DNA of 56,142 nucleotides from CAZAYP01 sp964489425 [NCBI: uncultured Verrucomicrobiota bacterium] (GCA_964489425.1 CAZAYP010000039.1:1-56142), one strand, 5' to 3'. Positions 42,920 through 52,072 are shown, counted from the first letter of the stretch. Numbers and translations are program-made. The notes: a model not told the origin generated them from the sequence alone.

Positions 42920-42968
42920 GGACCCCGGATGGCTTCGGGTTCTGCGTGACCTTCGGGGTGGACTCTTC

Positions 42969-45152
42969 TTATGCCGGGACGCGGGCGGCTTCCCTGGGCG
43001 CGGGCGCTTCCGTTTCCTTGGGCGCGGGGATCAGGCTGAGCATGTCGACCTTGATGTTGTCCGGGATCTCGGCGAAGGACAGCACGCCGGTGTCGCGATA
43101 CTCCTGCTGGATCAGCTGGCGCACCTGGGGCCGGATCGAGGGCGAGCACACGAGGATCGGCTCGTGGCCCAGCTTCTTGGCCGCGGCGATGGCGTCCCCG
43201 ATGCTGGCGATGATCTGGCGCGCCACGGCGGGATCGATCACCAGCGGGCCGAACGCCACGCCTTCCTTGCGGCTGCCCTTGCGGATGATGTTTTCCAGCT
43301 CGGGATGGATGCCAATGGCCTTGAGCGTGCCGTCGGGCATGAGGTAAGAGCGGGCGATATGGCCGCTGAGCGCGCGGCGGCAGAACTCCACCAGCAGGGT
43401 GACGTCCTGGGTCTGGCCGGAATGATCGGCGAGGGTTTCGAGGATGACCACCAGGTCGCGGATCGAAACCCGCTCGCGCAGCAGGCCCTGCAGCACGCGG
43501 TGGATGGAGCCCACGGTCATCTTGGTGGGGATGAGCTCGCCGACCACGGCCGGGTTGCCTTCCTTGATCTGGTCGATCAGCTGGCTCACGTCCTGGCGCA
43601 CGAGGATGTCGGCGGCGTGGCGCTTGACGACCGCGGCCAGGTGGGTGGTGATGACGCTGGCGCAGTCCACGACCGTCAGGCCGCGGCCCTCGGCCATCTC
43701 GCGCTTGGTCTCGGGGATCCAGTAGGCCGGGAACCCGAACGCCGGCTCGCGCACCACGGGGTAGCCGTCGAGCTTGTTTTCGCCGGAGGGGTCGATGGCC
43801 ATGAGCGCGCCCGGGCGCACCGCGCCGCGGGCGATCTCCAGGCCGCGGATCTTCATGAGGTACTCGGTGTTCTTCAAGTCCACGTTGTCGCGCACGTTGA
43901 CCGGCGGCAGGACCAGGCCGAGCTCCTCGGCAATCTGGGTGCGGACATTGCTGATGCGCTCGATCAGCCGGCCGCCCTGCTGGCGGTCCACCAGCGGGAT
44001 CAGGCCAAACCCGATCTCCAGGTCCATGGGCGAGACTTCGAGCACGCTGCGGAACGCCGCGGGCGAGGCCGGCAGCGCCGCGGGCTTCTTGCCCTCGATC
44101 TGCTCCGCCCCCTTGCCGGTCACGCCGGGCAGGGCCGGGCCGCCCGCCGACCGGGAGCCGCCGGGGCCGAATCCCTTGCGCTTGAGCATGACGCCCAGGC
44201 CGGTCACGCTGCCGCCCAGGAGCATGAACGGCAGGAACGGCATGCCGGGCACCAGCCCGATCGCGCCCAGGATGCCGCCGGCGACCATGAGCTGGCGCGG
44301 CCGGCCGATGAACTGGTGGCCCAACTGCGCGCCCAGGCTTTCGTCCGCGGCCGCGCGGGTAACGATGATGCCCGCGGCGGTGGAGATGATCAGCGCCGGG
44401 ATCTGCGAGATCAGGCCGTCACCAATGGTCAGCAGCGTATACCGCGTGATGGACTCGCCGGCGGTCATGCCGCGCATGGTCATGCCGATGGCGAAACCCG
44501 CGCCGATATTGATGGCGGTGATGATCAGGCCGGCCACGGCGTCGCCCTGCACGAACTTGGCCGCGCCGTCCATGGCCCCGTAAAAGTCGGCTTCCTTGCG
44601 CAGCGCCTCGCGGCGGCGGCGCGCTTCCTTCTCGTCGATCAGGCCCTGGTTCAAGTCCGCGTCGATGCTCATCTGCTTGCCGGGCAGGGCGTCCAAGGTG
44701 AACCGGGCGGTCACTTCCGCGATGCGGCCGGAACCGCGGGTGATGACTTTGAAATTGATGATGACCAGGATCAGGAAGATGACCGTGCCGACCACGTAGT
44801 TGCCGCCCACCACGAAATCGCCGAACGCCTCGATCACGTCGCCGGCGTAACCGATCAGCAGGATCTGGCGGGTGGTGGCCACGTTCATGGCCAGGCGGAA
44901 CAGGGTGACCAGCAGCAGGATCGATGGGAACGAGGACAGCTCCAGGGGGTTGGTGATTTCCATGGAGTAGATGATGATCACGATCGCGATGCCCATGCTC
45001 AGGGCCAGCAGGATGTCCAGCAGGAACGGCGGCACGGGGAAGAACAGCACCGCCAGGGTCATCATGATCGCGCCGGCCATGATCAGGTCCGACTGCCGCA
45101 TGGTTTTGAGCCGGTCGAAGAATCCGCTGGGGTGGGGGATGGGATCGCTCAT
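42969..45152 (-). CDS. flhA: Flagellar type III export protein FlhA
   Basis: This 727-residue inner-membrane protein forms the nonameric export gate. About eight membrane helices fill the first ~320 residues, with the cytoplasmic loop VTARFTLDALPGKQMSIDAD and GDGLISQIPALIISTAAGII, both hallmarks. The C-terminal ~350 residues are the cytoplasmic ring that receives chaperone-substrate complexes. It is slightly longer than usual because of a Gly/Pro/Lys-rich linker after the membrane part. It is the last gene of the leftward fliO-flhA operon, five bases after flhB. Confidence 0.97.
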   Translation of the reverse strand: MSDPIPHPSGFFDRLKTMRQSDLIMAGAIMMTLAVLFFPVPPFLLDILLALSMGIAIVIIIYSMEITNPLELSSFPSILLLVTLFRLAMNVATTRQILLIGYAGDVIEAFGDFVVGGNYVVGTVIFLILVIINFKVITRGSGRIAEVTARFTLDALPGKQMSIDADLNQGLIDEKEARRRREALRKEADFYGAMDGAAKFVQGDAVAGLIITAINIGAGFAIGMTMRGMTAGESITRYTLLTIGDGLISQIPALIISTAAGIIVTRAAADESLGAQLGHQFIGRPRQLMVAGGILGAIGLVPGMPFLPFMLLGGSVTGLGVMLKRKGFGPGGSRSAGGPALPGVTGKGAEQIEGKKPAALPASPAAFRSVLEVSPMDLEIGFGLIPLVDRQQGGRLIERISNVRTQIAEELGLVLPPVNVRDNVDLKNTEYLMKIRGLEIARGAVRPGALMAIDPSGENKLDGYPVVREPAFGFPAYWIPETKREMAEGRGLTVVDCASVITTHLAAVVKRHAADILVRQDVSQLIDQIKEGNPAVVGELIPTKMTVGSIHRVLQGLLRERVSIRDLVVILETLADHSGQTQDVTLLVEFCRRALSGHIARSYLMPDGTLKAIGIHPELENIIRKGSRKEGVAFGPLVIDPAVARQIIASIGDAIAAAKKLGHEPILVCSPSIRPQVRQLIQQEYRDTGVLSFAEIPDNIKVDMLSLIPAPKETEAPAPREAARVPA

Positions 45153-45156
45153 GGGG

Positions 45157-46257
45157 TCATCCTTGCTTGAGAGTCATGCGGGGCATGAGTTTTTCGCGGA
45201 CATGGGCGTTGCCGATGCGGAACAGGTAGGCCAGCAGTTCGGCCACGGCGCCAAAGAACGTGGGCGGGATCTCGCGGCCGATGTGGCCGTGCTTGTACAG
45301 GGACCGCGCCAGCGGCGGCCGCTCGATCACCGGGATGCCGTGTTCCTCGGCGATGCTGCGGATGCGCAGGGCCACCAGGCGCAGGCCCTTGGCCACCACG
45401 ACCGGCGCGTTCATGGTTTCGGGCTCGTACTTCAGGGCCACGGCCACGTGGGTGGGGTTGGTGATCACCACCGTGGCGTTGGGCACCTCGGCCATCATGC
45501 GCAGGAAGGTCAGCTCGCGCATTTTCTTGAACTGTACGCGCTTGATCATGGGGTTGGGTTCCATGGTCTTGCGCTCTTCCTTGACCTCTTCCTTGGTCAT
45601 CATCAGGCTCTTTTCGTGCTTGCGGTGCTGGTAAATCCAATCGATCACCGCCACGGAAATGGCCAGCGCCACCACGGCCCAGATCATTTTCAGGGAAAGC
45701 TCGAAGATCCACATGGCCGCATCGGCCACTTCCAGCCGGTGCAGGCTCATGATGCCCAGCCAGTTCTTGCGCAGCACCACGTAGAGCACCAGCACCACCA
45801 GGGCGCATTTCAAGAGCGACGTGCCCAGCTGGAACAGGCTGTTCACCGAGAACAGGCGGCGCAGCCCGGAAATCGGATTGAGCCCGTCGAACTTCCACCG
45901 CAGGGGTTGGGTGCTGAAATACGGCTTGGTCTGGATCATGGTGCCGAGCACGCCGCCGAGCATGATCGGCAGGATGATCGGCAGGGCCACCGCGCCCATG
46001 AAAAAGCACATGCTCACGAACCCGTCCTGGACCATCGGGATCGACCAGTTCTGGCGCGTGGTGAAGTGGGAGAGCTGGATGTTGAACTGCTTGAGCAGGT
46101 GGGCGGCGTACGGCACGCCCCAAGTCAGGGCCACCACCCCGAGGAACAGGTCCGCCACGGCGACCACGTCCTGCGACACCGGCAGGTTGCCTTCCCGCCG
46201 CGCCCGGCTTCGGCGCCGCGGTGTGGCCCGCTCGGTCCTGCCGTCTTTGCCTTCCAT
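45157..46257 (-). CDS. flhB: Flagellar type III export switch protein FlhB
   Basis: This 366-residue protein has four membrane helices in the first ~210 residues and a cytoplasmic domain with the self-cleaving motif NPTH at residues 267-270 (VVITNPTHVAVAL). Cleavage between Asn and Pro switches export from rod/hook to filament proteins. The start MEGKDGRTERATPRRRSRAR is the family's usual basic N terminus. It lies between fliR (13 bases) and flhA (4 bases). Confidence 0.97.
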   Translation of the reverse strand: MEGKDGRTERATPRRRSRARREGNLPVSQDVVAVADLFLGVVALTWGVPYAAHLLKQFNIQLSHFTTRQNWSIPMVQDGFVSMCFFMGAVALPIILPIMLGGVLGTMIQTKPYFSTQPLRWKFDGLNPISGLRRLFSVNSLFQLGTSLLKCALVVLVLYVVLRKNWLGIMSLHRLEVADAAMWIFELSLKMIWAVVALAISVAVIDWIYQHRKHEKSLMMTKEEVKEERKTMEPNPMIKRVQFKKMRELTFLRMMAEVPNATVVITNPTHVAVALKYEPETMNAPVVVAKGLRLVALRIRSIAEEHGIPVIERPPLARSLYKHGHIGREIPPTFFGAVAELLAYLFRIGNAHVREKLMPRMTLKQG

Positions 46258-46270
46258 GGTTCCAGTTCCC

Positions 46271-47044
46271 TTAGCCCATCAGCCGGGCGCAATAGTCAAG
46301 CATCGTGGTCATCACTTCGTTGATCGGGCTCGCGCCGTAGCGCAGCCACATGCCCATGATAGCAAGACCGATGCCAAGGCGCAGGGGCAGGGACAAAAAC
46401 AGGATGTTGAAGCCCGGCGCCATCTTGGAAATCAGCCCCAGCCCCACGTCGAACAGCAGCACGCCCGCCATCACCGGCAGGGCCAGCTGCACGCCCCAGG
46501 AGAAGATCAGGCCGGCCAGCGACACCAGCGTGTCGATCAGCGGGACGTCCAGCCACGCCAGGGTCGGGGGCACGGCCTGGAAGCTTTCGTACAACAGCCG
46601 GATCATCACCAGGTGCGCGTCCTGCGACCACAGGAACATCAGGAACAGCAACTGGAAGATCAGCATCAGGATGTTGTTGTTGACCCCGTTGATCGGGTCG
46701 ATGGCCTGCGACATGGTCAGCGAGCTGGAAAACCCGAAGATCTGGCCGGCCATCATGAAGATCTCCACGAACAGGTCGCAGATCAGGGCGATGGCCACGC
46801 CCAGCAGCAGCTCGCCGAACATGGCCAGCGCGAGGCCCGGCAGGCTGTTCAGCCCGGACGCCACCCGCGCCCATTCCGGCGGCACCAGCGGCGCCAGCAC
46901 CAGGGTCATGGCAAATGCCAGCAGCACCCGCGCCTGCATCATCGTCAGGTTCTTGCCGAAAATGATCGTGCCGCCCACCACGGCCACGACCCGCGCCAGC
47001 ACCATCAGCAGCACCTGCGGGTAATACGAAAGCAGCAGGTCCAT
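46271..47044 (-). CDS. fliR: Flagellar export gate protein FliR
   Basis: This 257-residue membrane protein has about six hydrophobic segments, one copy per export gate beside FliP and FliQ. LLGVAIALICDLFVEIFMMAGQIFGFSSSLTMSQ corresponds to the conserved centre of FliR. Length and order are standard; 12 bases separate it from fliQ. Confidence 0.95.
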   Translation of the reverse strand: MDLLLSYYPQVLLMVLARVVAVVGGTIIFGKNLTMMQARVLLAFAMTLVLAPLVPPEWARVASGLNSLPGLALAMFGELLLGVAIALICDLFVEIFMMAGQIFGFSSSLTMSQAIDPINGVNNNILMLIFQLLFLMFLWSQDAHLVMIRLLYESFQAVPPTLAWLDVPLIDTLVSLAGLIFSWGVQLALPVMAGVLLFDVGLGLISKMAPGFNILFLSLPLRLGIGLAIMGMWLRYGASPINEVMTTMLDYCARLMG

Positions 47045-47056
47045 GGCCGGGGCCGC

Positions 47057-47326
47057 CTAGATCTCGAGCTGGCCGAACAGTTGGAAAATGTGGAGGAAAA
47101 ACCCCATCAGCACCTGGATGGTCCAGGGCAGCGCCAGGGTGGTGATCAGGCCGGCCACCACCACTTTGGGCACGAACGTCAGGCTCATGTCGCGCAGTTG
47201 GGTGACGGTCTGGAAAATGTTGATCGCCACGCCGGCCACGATGGCCGTGAGCATGAACGGGCCGGCCACCTTGGCGCAGGTCAGCAGCACTTGGTAGGCC
47301 AGGTCGAGCGCAAGTTCCGGGGTCAT
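47057..47326 (-). CDS. fliQ: Flagellar export gate protein FliQ
   Basis: This 89-residue protein with two membrane helices is the usual FliQ size. It contains VAGVAINIFQTVTQLRDMSL and FVPKVVVAGLITTLALPW, the conserved polar loop and second helix. Four copies normally sit around FliP-FliR in the export gate. Confidence 0.96.
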   Translation of the reverse strand: MTPELALDLAYQVLLTCAKVAGPFMLTAIVAGVAINIFQTVTQLRDMSLTFVPKVVVAGLITTLALPWTIQVLMGFFLHIFQLFGQLEI

Positions 47327-47338
47327 GGAAAAGCTCCT

Positions 47339-48148
47339 TTACATCCTGAAGCTGGACACCAGGCCGCGGATGGTCAGGTTCCAGCCATCCGCCAGCACGA
47401 AAAACAACAGCTTGATCGGCAGCGAAATCATCATCGGCGGCAGCATCATCATGCCCAGCGACATGAGAATCGTGGACACCACCAGGTCGATCACCAGGAA
47501 CGGCAGGTAGATCAGGAACCCGAGCTGGAACGAGGTTTTCAGCTCGCTGATCATGAACGCCGGCAGGATCACCTCCATGCCCACGTCGTCGAGCTTGGTC
47601 ACGTTCTGGTCCTTGCCGGCCAGCTCGAGGAACAGCCCCAGCTCGTCGTTGCCGGTCTGGCTCAGCATGAACGCGCGCAGCGGCTTCACGCCCCGGTCCC
47701 ACGCCTCGGCCTGGGTGATCTGGCTGTCGATGTACGGCTGCAGCGCGTTGGTGTTGATGTCCTTCCACACCGGCGCCATGATAAAGGCGGACATGAACAG
47801 CGCCAGCCCCGCGATGATCTGGCCGGACGGCACCTGCTGCGTGCCCAGGGCCTGGCGCAGGAACCCGAACACGATCAAGATGCGCGTGAACGACGTGGTC
47901 ATGACGATGATCGAGGGCGCCAGGCTCAGCACCGTGAGCAAGAGCACGATCTGCAGGGTCTGGCTGATGTCTTCCGGCTTGGAGTCGGGGCTGAAGCGCA
48001 CCTGGATGCCCACCGGGTTGGCGGTACCGGACGGGCTGGGCGTCAGCGGCGCGTTCACCGCGGGCGCGCCCAGGGACGGCGCCTGGGCCGTGGCCGCGCC
48101 GGCCGCAAGCAGGGACCCCATGGCAACGATCAACAAGAGCTTCTTCAT
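47339..48148 (-). CDS. fliP: Flagellar export gate protein FliP
   Basis: This 269-residue protein has a cleavable-type signal sequence (LLLIVAMGSLLAAGAATAQA), as is typical for FliP. A ~55-residue periplasmic part and four membrane helices follow. Conserved segments are PSIIVMTTSFTRILIVFGFL, LGTQQVPSGQIIAGLALFMS and the C-terminal VSTILMSLGMMMLPPMMISL. Five copies form the core of the export channel. It overlaps fliO by four bases. Confidence 0.97.
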   Translation of the reverse strand: MKKLLLIVAMGSLLAAGAATAQAPSLGAPAVNAPLTPSPSGTANPVGIQVRFSPDSKPEDISQTLQIVLLLTVLSLAPSIIVMTTSFTRILIVFGFLRQALGTQQVPSGQIIAGLALFMSAFIMAPVWKDINTNALQPYIDSQITQAEAWDRGVKPLRAFMLSQTGNDELGLFLELAGKDQNVTKLDDVGMEVILPAFMISELKTSFQLGFLIYLPFLVIDLVVSTILMSLGMMMLPPMMISLPIKLLFFVLADGWNLTIRGLVSSFRM

Positions 48149-48654
48149 TTCTTCTCTTCCGGAAGCAGGAGGTGTTTAAGGTCCGGGAACGTGACCGGTT
48201 CCGCCGCGCCGGCATCAGCCGCCGCGTCCGGTTTCGGCCACATGCCCAGGGGCATGATCTGGTTGGCGCTCACGGCCATGGCGATCTCGCGCTGGTCCAC
48301 GGCCACCAGCACCACGTAGCGCCGGTTGTCCAGGGCCAGCCGCTCCACGACCCGCATCCGGCGCGTGCCCGGATTGTAGCTGGTGCCGGACAACCGCCGC
48401 TGCAGCAGCCGGTTGGCCGCAATCAACACCCCCACCACCAGCAGCAACGCGCCCATGGTGCGCCAAATGTTCAGCGATTTGCCCTTGATCGGGTCAGCCG
48501 CGGGCGCCGGGGTGTTTTTCTGAAACGCGGACAGCATGATGTTGGTTTGGGTCACATCCACTGCCGGCGCCGGCTGTACCGGCATGAAAATGCCAAGCAA
48601 CAAGGCCGCCAACAGGGCCACTGCGAACCGCTTCGTCACCAAGACCTTTTTCAT
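48145..48654 (-). CDS. fliO: Flagellar biosynthesis protein FliO
   Basis: This 169-residue protein has an N-terminal signal-like helix (~9-27), a periplasmic stretch, one membrane helix (~66-82, MGALLLVVGVLIAANRLL) and a small cytoplasmic domain. The domain has the FliO motif RRMRVVERLALDNRRYVVLV. FliO helps FliP assemble. It is the first gene of the operon. No Shine-Dalgarno is seen before the ATG, but the alternative starts are worse. Confidence 0.9.
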   Translation of the reverse strand: MKKVLVTKRFAVALLAALLLGIFMPVQPAPAVDVTQTNIMLSAFQKNTPAPAADPIKGKSLNIWRTMGALLLVVGVLIAANRLLQRRLSGTSYNPGTRRMRVVERLALDNRRYVVLVAVDQREIAMAVSANQIMPLGMWPKPDAAADAGAAEPVTFPDLKHLLLPEEKK

Positions 48655-48666
48655 GCCGCAACAGCA

Positions 48667-48682
48667 AGCAGGGCGGATGCCA
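48667..48682 (-). promoter_or_regulatory. Sigma54-like -24/-12 element before fliO
   Basis: Read leftward, TGGCAT, five bases and CTGCT match the sigma54 consensus (TGGCAC N5 TTGCW) at about eight of ten positions, with the GG-GC spacing of ten exact. It would start transcription about two bases before the fliO ATG. Sigma54 commonly drives flagellar genes, but such short matches also occur by chance and the predicted leader is almost absent. Confidence 0.3.
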
Positions 48683-48779
48683 TTGGCGCATTACGCTTTC
48701 CATGAACAGGTTGCGCGCGCAGGATCAACGGCGCGCGGGTTTCGCAGGTCGCGGGCAGGCGGTCGGACATAGCGCCGGC

Positions 48780-48807
48780 TTGACTTGCCCGGCCGGCGGC
48801 TTACCAT
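48780..48807 (+). promoter_or_regulatory. Candidate promoter for the Ldh2-type dehydrogenase
   Basis: TTGACT (48780-48785), 16 bases, TACCAT (48802-48807), 25 bases before the ATG; AAAGGA lies at 48817-48822. The 178-base divergent region holds this and the fliO signal. Confidence 0.5.
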
Positions 48808-48832
48808 GCGCCGTCAAAAGGACGGGTGACCC

Positions 48833-49960
48833 ATGAGCAACGACATTTGCTGGCTGCCGTTTGACGAGCTGGAACGATTCATGGTCGACGTGTTCCGCGG
48901 GGTGGGCGTACCTGAGGACGATGCGCGCGTCTGCGCCGACATCCTCATCACCGCCGACAAGCGCGGCATCGACTCCCATGGCGTCGGCCGCCTGAAGAGC
49001 ATCTATTATGACCGCATTGTCCACGACAAGGTCCAGCAGCCGGTCACGCGCATCGAGGTCATCCGCGACCACAAGGCCGTGGCGGTGCTGGACGGCCACC
49101 ACGGCATGGGCATGGTCATTGCGCGGCGGGCCATGCAGCTGGCCATTGATCGCGCCCGCGACTACGGCGTGGGCATGGTGGCGGTCCGCAACTCCACCCA
49201 TTTCGGCATTGCCGGCTACTACGCGCTCATGGCCTGCGCCGAGGGCATGGTCGGGCTCTGCGGCACCAATGCCCGGCCCTCGATCGCGCCCACCTTCGGC
49301 GTGGAAAACATGCTGGGCACCAACCCCCTGGTGTTCGGCCTGCCGACCGACGAGCCCTTCCCGTTCACCAACGACTACGCCACGTCCATCTCCCAGCGCG
49401 GCAAGATCGAGCAGTACGAGCGCGAGGGCAAGCCGCTGCCCGCCGGCTGGGTCATCGACCAGGACGGCCAGGCGGTCACCGACCCGGCTGCGGCGCTGCG
49501 CGGGCTGATTGCCGACACCATGGCCCTGGCGCCCCTGGGCGGGATCGGCGAGGAGACCGCGGGTTACAAGGGCTATGGCTACGCCACGGTGGTGGAGGTC
49601 CTGTCCGCGGCCCTGCAACAGGGCGCGTTCATGAAGCAGCTCTGCGGGCTGGAAGACGGCCGCAAGGTCCCCTACCGGCTGGGCCATTTTTTCCTGGCGG
49701 CCAACATCGAGGCGTTCACCGACCTGGCGGAGTTCAAGAAATGCACCGGCGACATCCTCCGCCAACTGCGGGCGTCGCGCAAGGCGCCGGGCCAGCCGCG
49801 CATCTACACCTGCGGCGAGAAGGAACACCTGGCCTGGCTCGAGCGCAAGGACCGGGGCGTGCCGGTCAACCGCGCGCTGCAGAAACAGTTGCTGGCCATG
49901 CGCGACGAGCTCGGCCTGCGCGCCTGGCGCTTCCCGTTCGAGACCGGCCCGGCTGCCTGA
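48833..49960 (+). CDS. Ldh2/malate-L-lactate dehydrogenase family oxidoreductase
   Basis: This 375-residue NAD(P)-dependent oxidoreductase belongs to the family of malate/L-lactate dehydrogenase, ureidoglycolate dehydrogenase (AllD) and YiaK. Conserved parts are ADKRGIDSHGVGRLKSIY with the catalytic His, VRNSTHFGIAGYYALMA, GTNPLVFGLPTD and GYKGYGYATVVEVLSAAL. The substrate, a 2-hydroxy acid or a cyclic imine, cannot be told from sequence. It is alone in its direction; no pathway partner is adjacent. Confidence 0.92.
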   Translation: MSNDICWLPFDELERFMVDVFRGVGVPEDDARVCADILITADKRGIDSHGVGRLKSIYYDRIVHDKVQQPVTRIEVIRDHKAVAVLDGHHGMGMVIARRAMQLAIDRARDYGVGMVAVRNSTHFGIAGYYALMACAEGMVGLCGTNARPSIAPTFGVENMLGTNPLVFGLPTDEPFPFTNDYATSISQRGKIEQYEREGKPLPAGWVIDQDGQAVTDPAAALRGLIADTMALAPLGGIGEETAGYKGYGYATVVEVLSAALQQGAFMKQLCGLEDGRKVPYRLGHFFLAANIEAFTDLAEFKKCTGDILRQLRASRKAPGQPRIYTCGEKEHLAWLERKDRGVPVNRALQKQLLAMRDELGLRAWRFPFETGPAA

Positions 49961-50012
49961 TGGCCGGCCTCCCGGGCCCGGCCCGGCGCCAAAAATGGCC
50001 CCCAAACACGCC

Positions 50013-50044
50013 TTGACAGCCCCCCCGGCCTCGCGCAATATATC
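50013..50044 (+). promoter_or_regulatory. Candidate promoter of the CsgG/LpoB envelope locus
   Basis: A perfect TTGACA (50013-50018) is followed after 17-20 bases by the AT-rich stretch CAATATATC (50036-50044). The exact -10 box is ambiguous. The ribosome site GAGGAGGA (50112-50119) precedes the ATG. Confidence 0.45.
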
Positions 50045-50124
50045 TGTATAAGCAGGGATTAATTCCAACGCGCCGTAACGTGCGCCGGGATTTGACCTGT
50101 AAACAACCAAAGAGGAGGACGATT

Positions 50125-51294
50125 ATGCAGCGCTGCTTCGCATGGCTTCTCACGCTCACCCTGGTCCTGGCTTGCGCCCCGCTGGCGTTGGCCCAGGAAG
50201 CTGCCCCGGCCGCATCGGATATCAACATCAACGTCGGCGAACCCGCCGGCGCGACCGATTCCATGACCATCGTCCGGCCGGACGAGGGCGGCGGCGTACG
50301 GGTGTATTCCCAGGAAGTGCGCACGCGCGAGGCCGCCCCGGGCGCCCAGTTGGAGAACCCGGCCGTGGCCGAGGAACGCGCCAAGGCCCCCGACGCCGCG
50401 GCCGACGAAGTCCGCAAGGCGCGGGTCGTGATCATCCCCGCGGTCATGGCGCAGGAAAAACGCCGCCGCCTGGACCGCGAACTCAATGAGCGCTGGGGCC
50501 TGAGCGACCCGGGCATCATCGAGAACCCCGGCTACACCAGCTACCTGATCGACGCCCTGGTCAACACCCGCAAGTTCGACGTGCTGGAGCGCGAGCAGCT
50601 CAACCAACTGATCCGCGAGATGGAGTTCGGCGAGTCCGAGTACGTCAACGAGGAGCAGGCGGTCAAGATTGGCAACATGGCCGGCGCCGACTACGTGGTG
50701 ATGCCGGAAATCCGGTTCCTGGAAACCGAGAAAGAAAGCAAGGCTGTGCCTTATGTCGGCGGCGAACAGATCTCCCTGCGCTGCAAGCTGGGCACCGGCG
50801 TGCGCACCGTGGACGTCAAAACCGGCAAGATCGTCAGCTCCAGCATCAACGACACCGAAACCCGCAAGCGCGAGCGCGATGCCAACGCCGAGGGGTCGCG
50901 GATCGCCGTCATGGAAATCATTTCCCAGGCGTTCAAGGAGTCTTCGCTCAAGGAAGCCGCCAACATCGTGGACGTGGCTTACCCGATCCGCATCATGAGC
51001 GTGCTCGAGGAATACGTGATGCTGAATCGCGGCAAGGGCGCGATCAACGAGGGCGAGGTGCTCAAGGTGTACGAGGTCGGCGAGATGATGATTGACCCGG
51101 ACACCAAGGAAAACCTGGGCTATTCCGAAAACTATTGCGGCGCCGTGCGGGTCAGCGAGGTGGGCCAGAAAACCTCCAAGGCGGCCATTGTCGACAAAAT
51201 GGCCCCGCTGAAAACCCTGTCCATCTGCCGGCGCGTCAACGACCCCACGGCCGTGGTCACGCCCGCGGCGCCGTCGGCGCCCAAGATCGACTGA
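50125..51294 (+). CDS. CsgG-like exported protein
   Basis: This 389-residue protein has a signal peptide (LTLTLVLACAPLALAQ, cleavage near residue 24). A Cys lies inside the leader, but there is no clean lipobox. After a charged region comes a CsgG/HfaB-type domain from ~residue 110: VVIIPAVMAQEK, YTSYLIDALVNTRKFDVLER, LNQLIREMEFG, GADYVVMPEIRFLE and VDVKTGKIVSSS. CsgG forms the curli pore in the outer membrane, but many relatives are periplasmic organisers; no csgA or csgE is nearby. A C-terminal ~100-residue extension is not assigned. It is the first gene of a run of six envelope genes. Confidence 0.8.
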   Translation: MQRCFAWLLTLTLVLACAPLALAQEAAPAASDININVGEPAGATDSMTIVRPDEGGGVRVYSQEVRTREAAPGAQLENPAVAEERAKAPDAAADEVRKARVVIIPAVMAQEKRRRLDRELNERWGLSDPGIIENPGYTSYLIDALVNTRKFDVLEREQLNQLIREMEFGESEYVNEEQAVKIGNMAGADYVVMPEIRFLETEKESKAVPYVGGEQISLRCKLGTGVRTVDVKTGKIVSSSINDTETRKRERDANAEGSRIAVMEIISQAFKESSLKEAANIVDVAYPIRIMSVLEEYVMLNRGKGAINEGEVLKVYEVGEMMIDPDTKENLGYSENYCGAVRVSEVGQKTSKAAIVDKMAPLKTLSICRRVNDPTAVVTPAAPSAPKID

Positions 51295-51386
51295 TCTTCA
51301 AACAATGATCAAGGCTTGAGGCGGCGCCGGGGCGCCTTGCGGCGGCCCCGGCGCCGGCCTTGGCCGGCACCCCTGAGGTCGATTTC

Positions 51387-51812
51387 GTGAGCAAATCCAT
51401 GGCATGGCTGGCGGCCCCGGCCGCCGCGCTGGCGCTGGCGGGTCTGGTGGCTTCCTGCCGCAGCCCGAGCGGCGGCATCACCATCGTGAGCTACCCGCAG
51501 GAACAAATCATCGTTCACTCCCAGATTTTTGAACGGTGGTTCCAGGTGTCCTCCTGCGCGGTGGCAACCAACGAAAACGGGCTGCTGCACGCCACGGTTT
51601 CGCTCCAGAACATCCGCGAGCAGTGCCAGTTCGAGTACCGGTACCGGTGGCTGGATGCGGACGGGATCGAGGTGCGTACCGGCACTGCCATCTGGACGCC
51701 CCAGAGTTCCGGGCCCAAGGAGATCAAGATGCTGACCGGCATCGCCCCCAACCGCGACGCGGCCAGCTTCATCCTGGACATCCGGTTCACCTACCCCAGC
51801 ACCCGCTGGTAG
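51387..51812 (+). CDS. YcfL-like lipoprotein
   Basis: This 141-residue protein has a lipoprotein signal ending LAGLVASC (VASC lipobox, Cys near residue 24) and a small beta-rich domain (YPQEQIIVHSQIFERWFQV, CQFEYRYRWLDADGIEV, ASFILDIRFTYPS) of the YcfL family. In enterobacteria ycfL sits next to lpoB, and here an LpoB-like gene also follows, which supports the call. A GTG start at 51387 gives a basic N terminus (MSKSMAW) and has GAGG upstream; ATG 51399 is the alternative. It is probably anchored in the outer membrane. Confidence 0.78.
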   Translation: MSKSMAWLAAPAAALALAGLVASCRSPSGGITIVSYPQEQIIVHSQIFERWFQVSSCAVATNENGLLHATVSLQNIREQCQFEYRYRWLDADGIEVRTGTAIWTPQSSGPKEIKMLTGIAPNRDAASFILDIRFTYPSTRW

Positions 51813-51897
51813 GGTGCGCAACCCGCGCCATGCCGCCCGAACGGCGCGCGCGGCGTGGCTGGCTGGAAGAAGAAATATGAACCCAGAAAGAGCAGAT

Positions 51898-52072
51898 GAA
51901 CTACGAAACACGCGAATTACGCGAATGCATCCCGTTGACTCTCTGCTAAATATGTACGGTAATGGCCCGAATTCTTCCTGCACCCAACAGGTGAACGATG
52001 TTATTCTCAGCTTGTTCGCCCGTTCCTCTTTCTGCGGCAACGAGTTTCGCGTTATTCGCGTGTTTCGTAGTT
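51898..52072. repeat. Inverted repeat with 27-base arms in the envelope locus
   Basis: The left arm (51899-51925, starts AACTACGAAACACGCGAA) and right arm (52046-52072, ends GTTTCGTAGTT) are complementary at 26 of 27 positions around a 120-base centre. The region is more AT-rich than its surroundings and carries no convincing gene. Similar pairs of TTCGTAGTT/AACTACGAA arms are dispersed in many bacterial genomes. It lies between the YcfL-like and small membrane protein genes. Confidence 0.7.

Noticed and set aside
42969-48654. Non-flagellar (virulence) type III secretion system
   Set aside because: FliO is present and the order fliO-P-Q-R-flhB-flhA is the flagellar one; no injectisome secretin or needle gene is seen.
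50125-51294. Curli secretion system
   Set aside because: Only the CsgG-type domain is present; there is no csgA/B/E/F-like gene or curlin repeat in the window, so a general envelope role is more likely.
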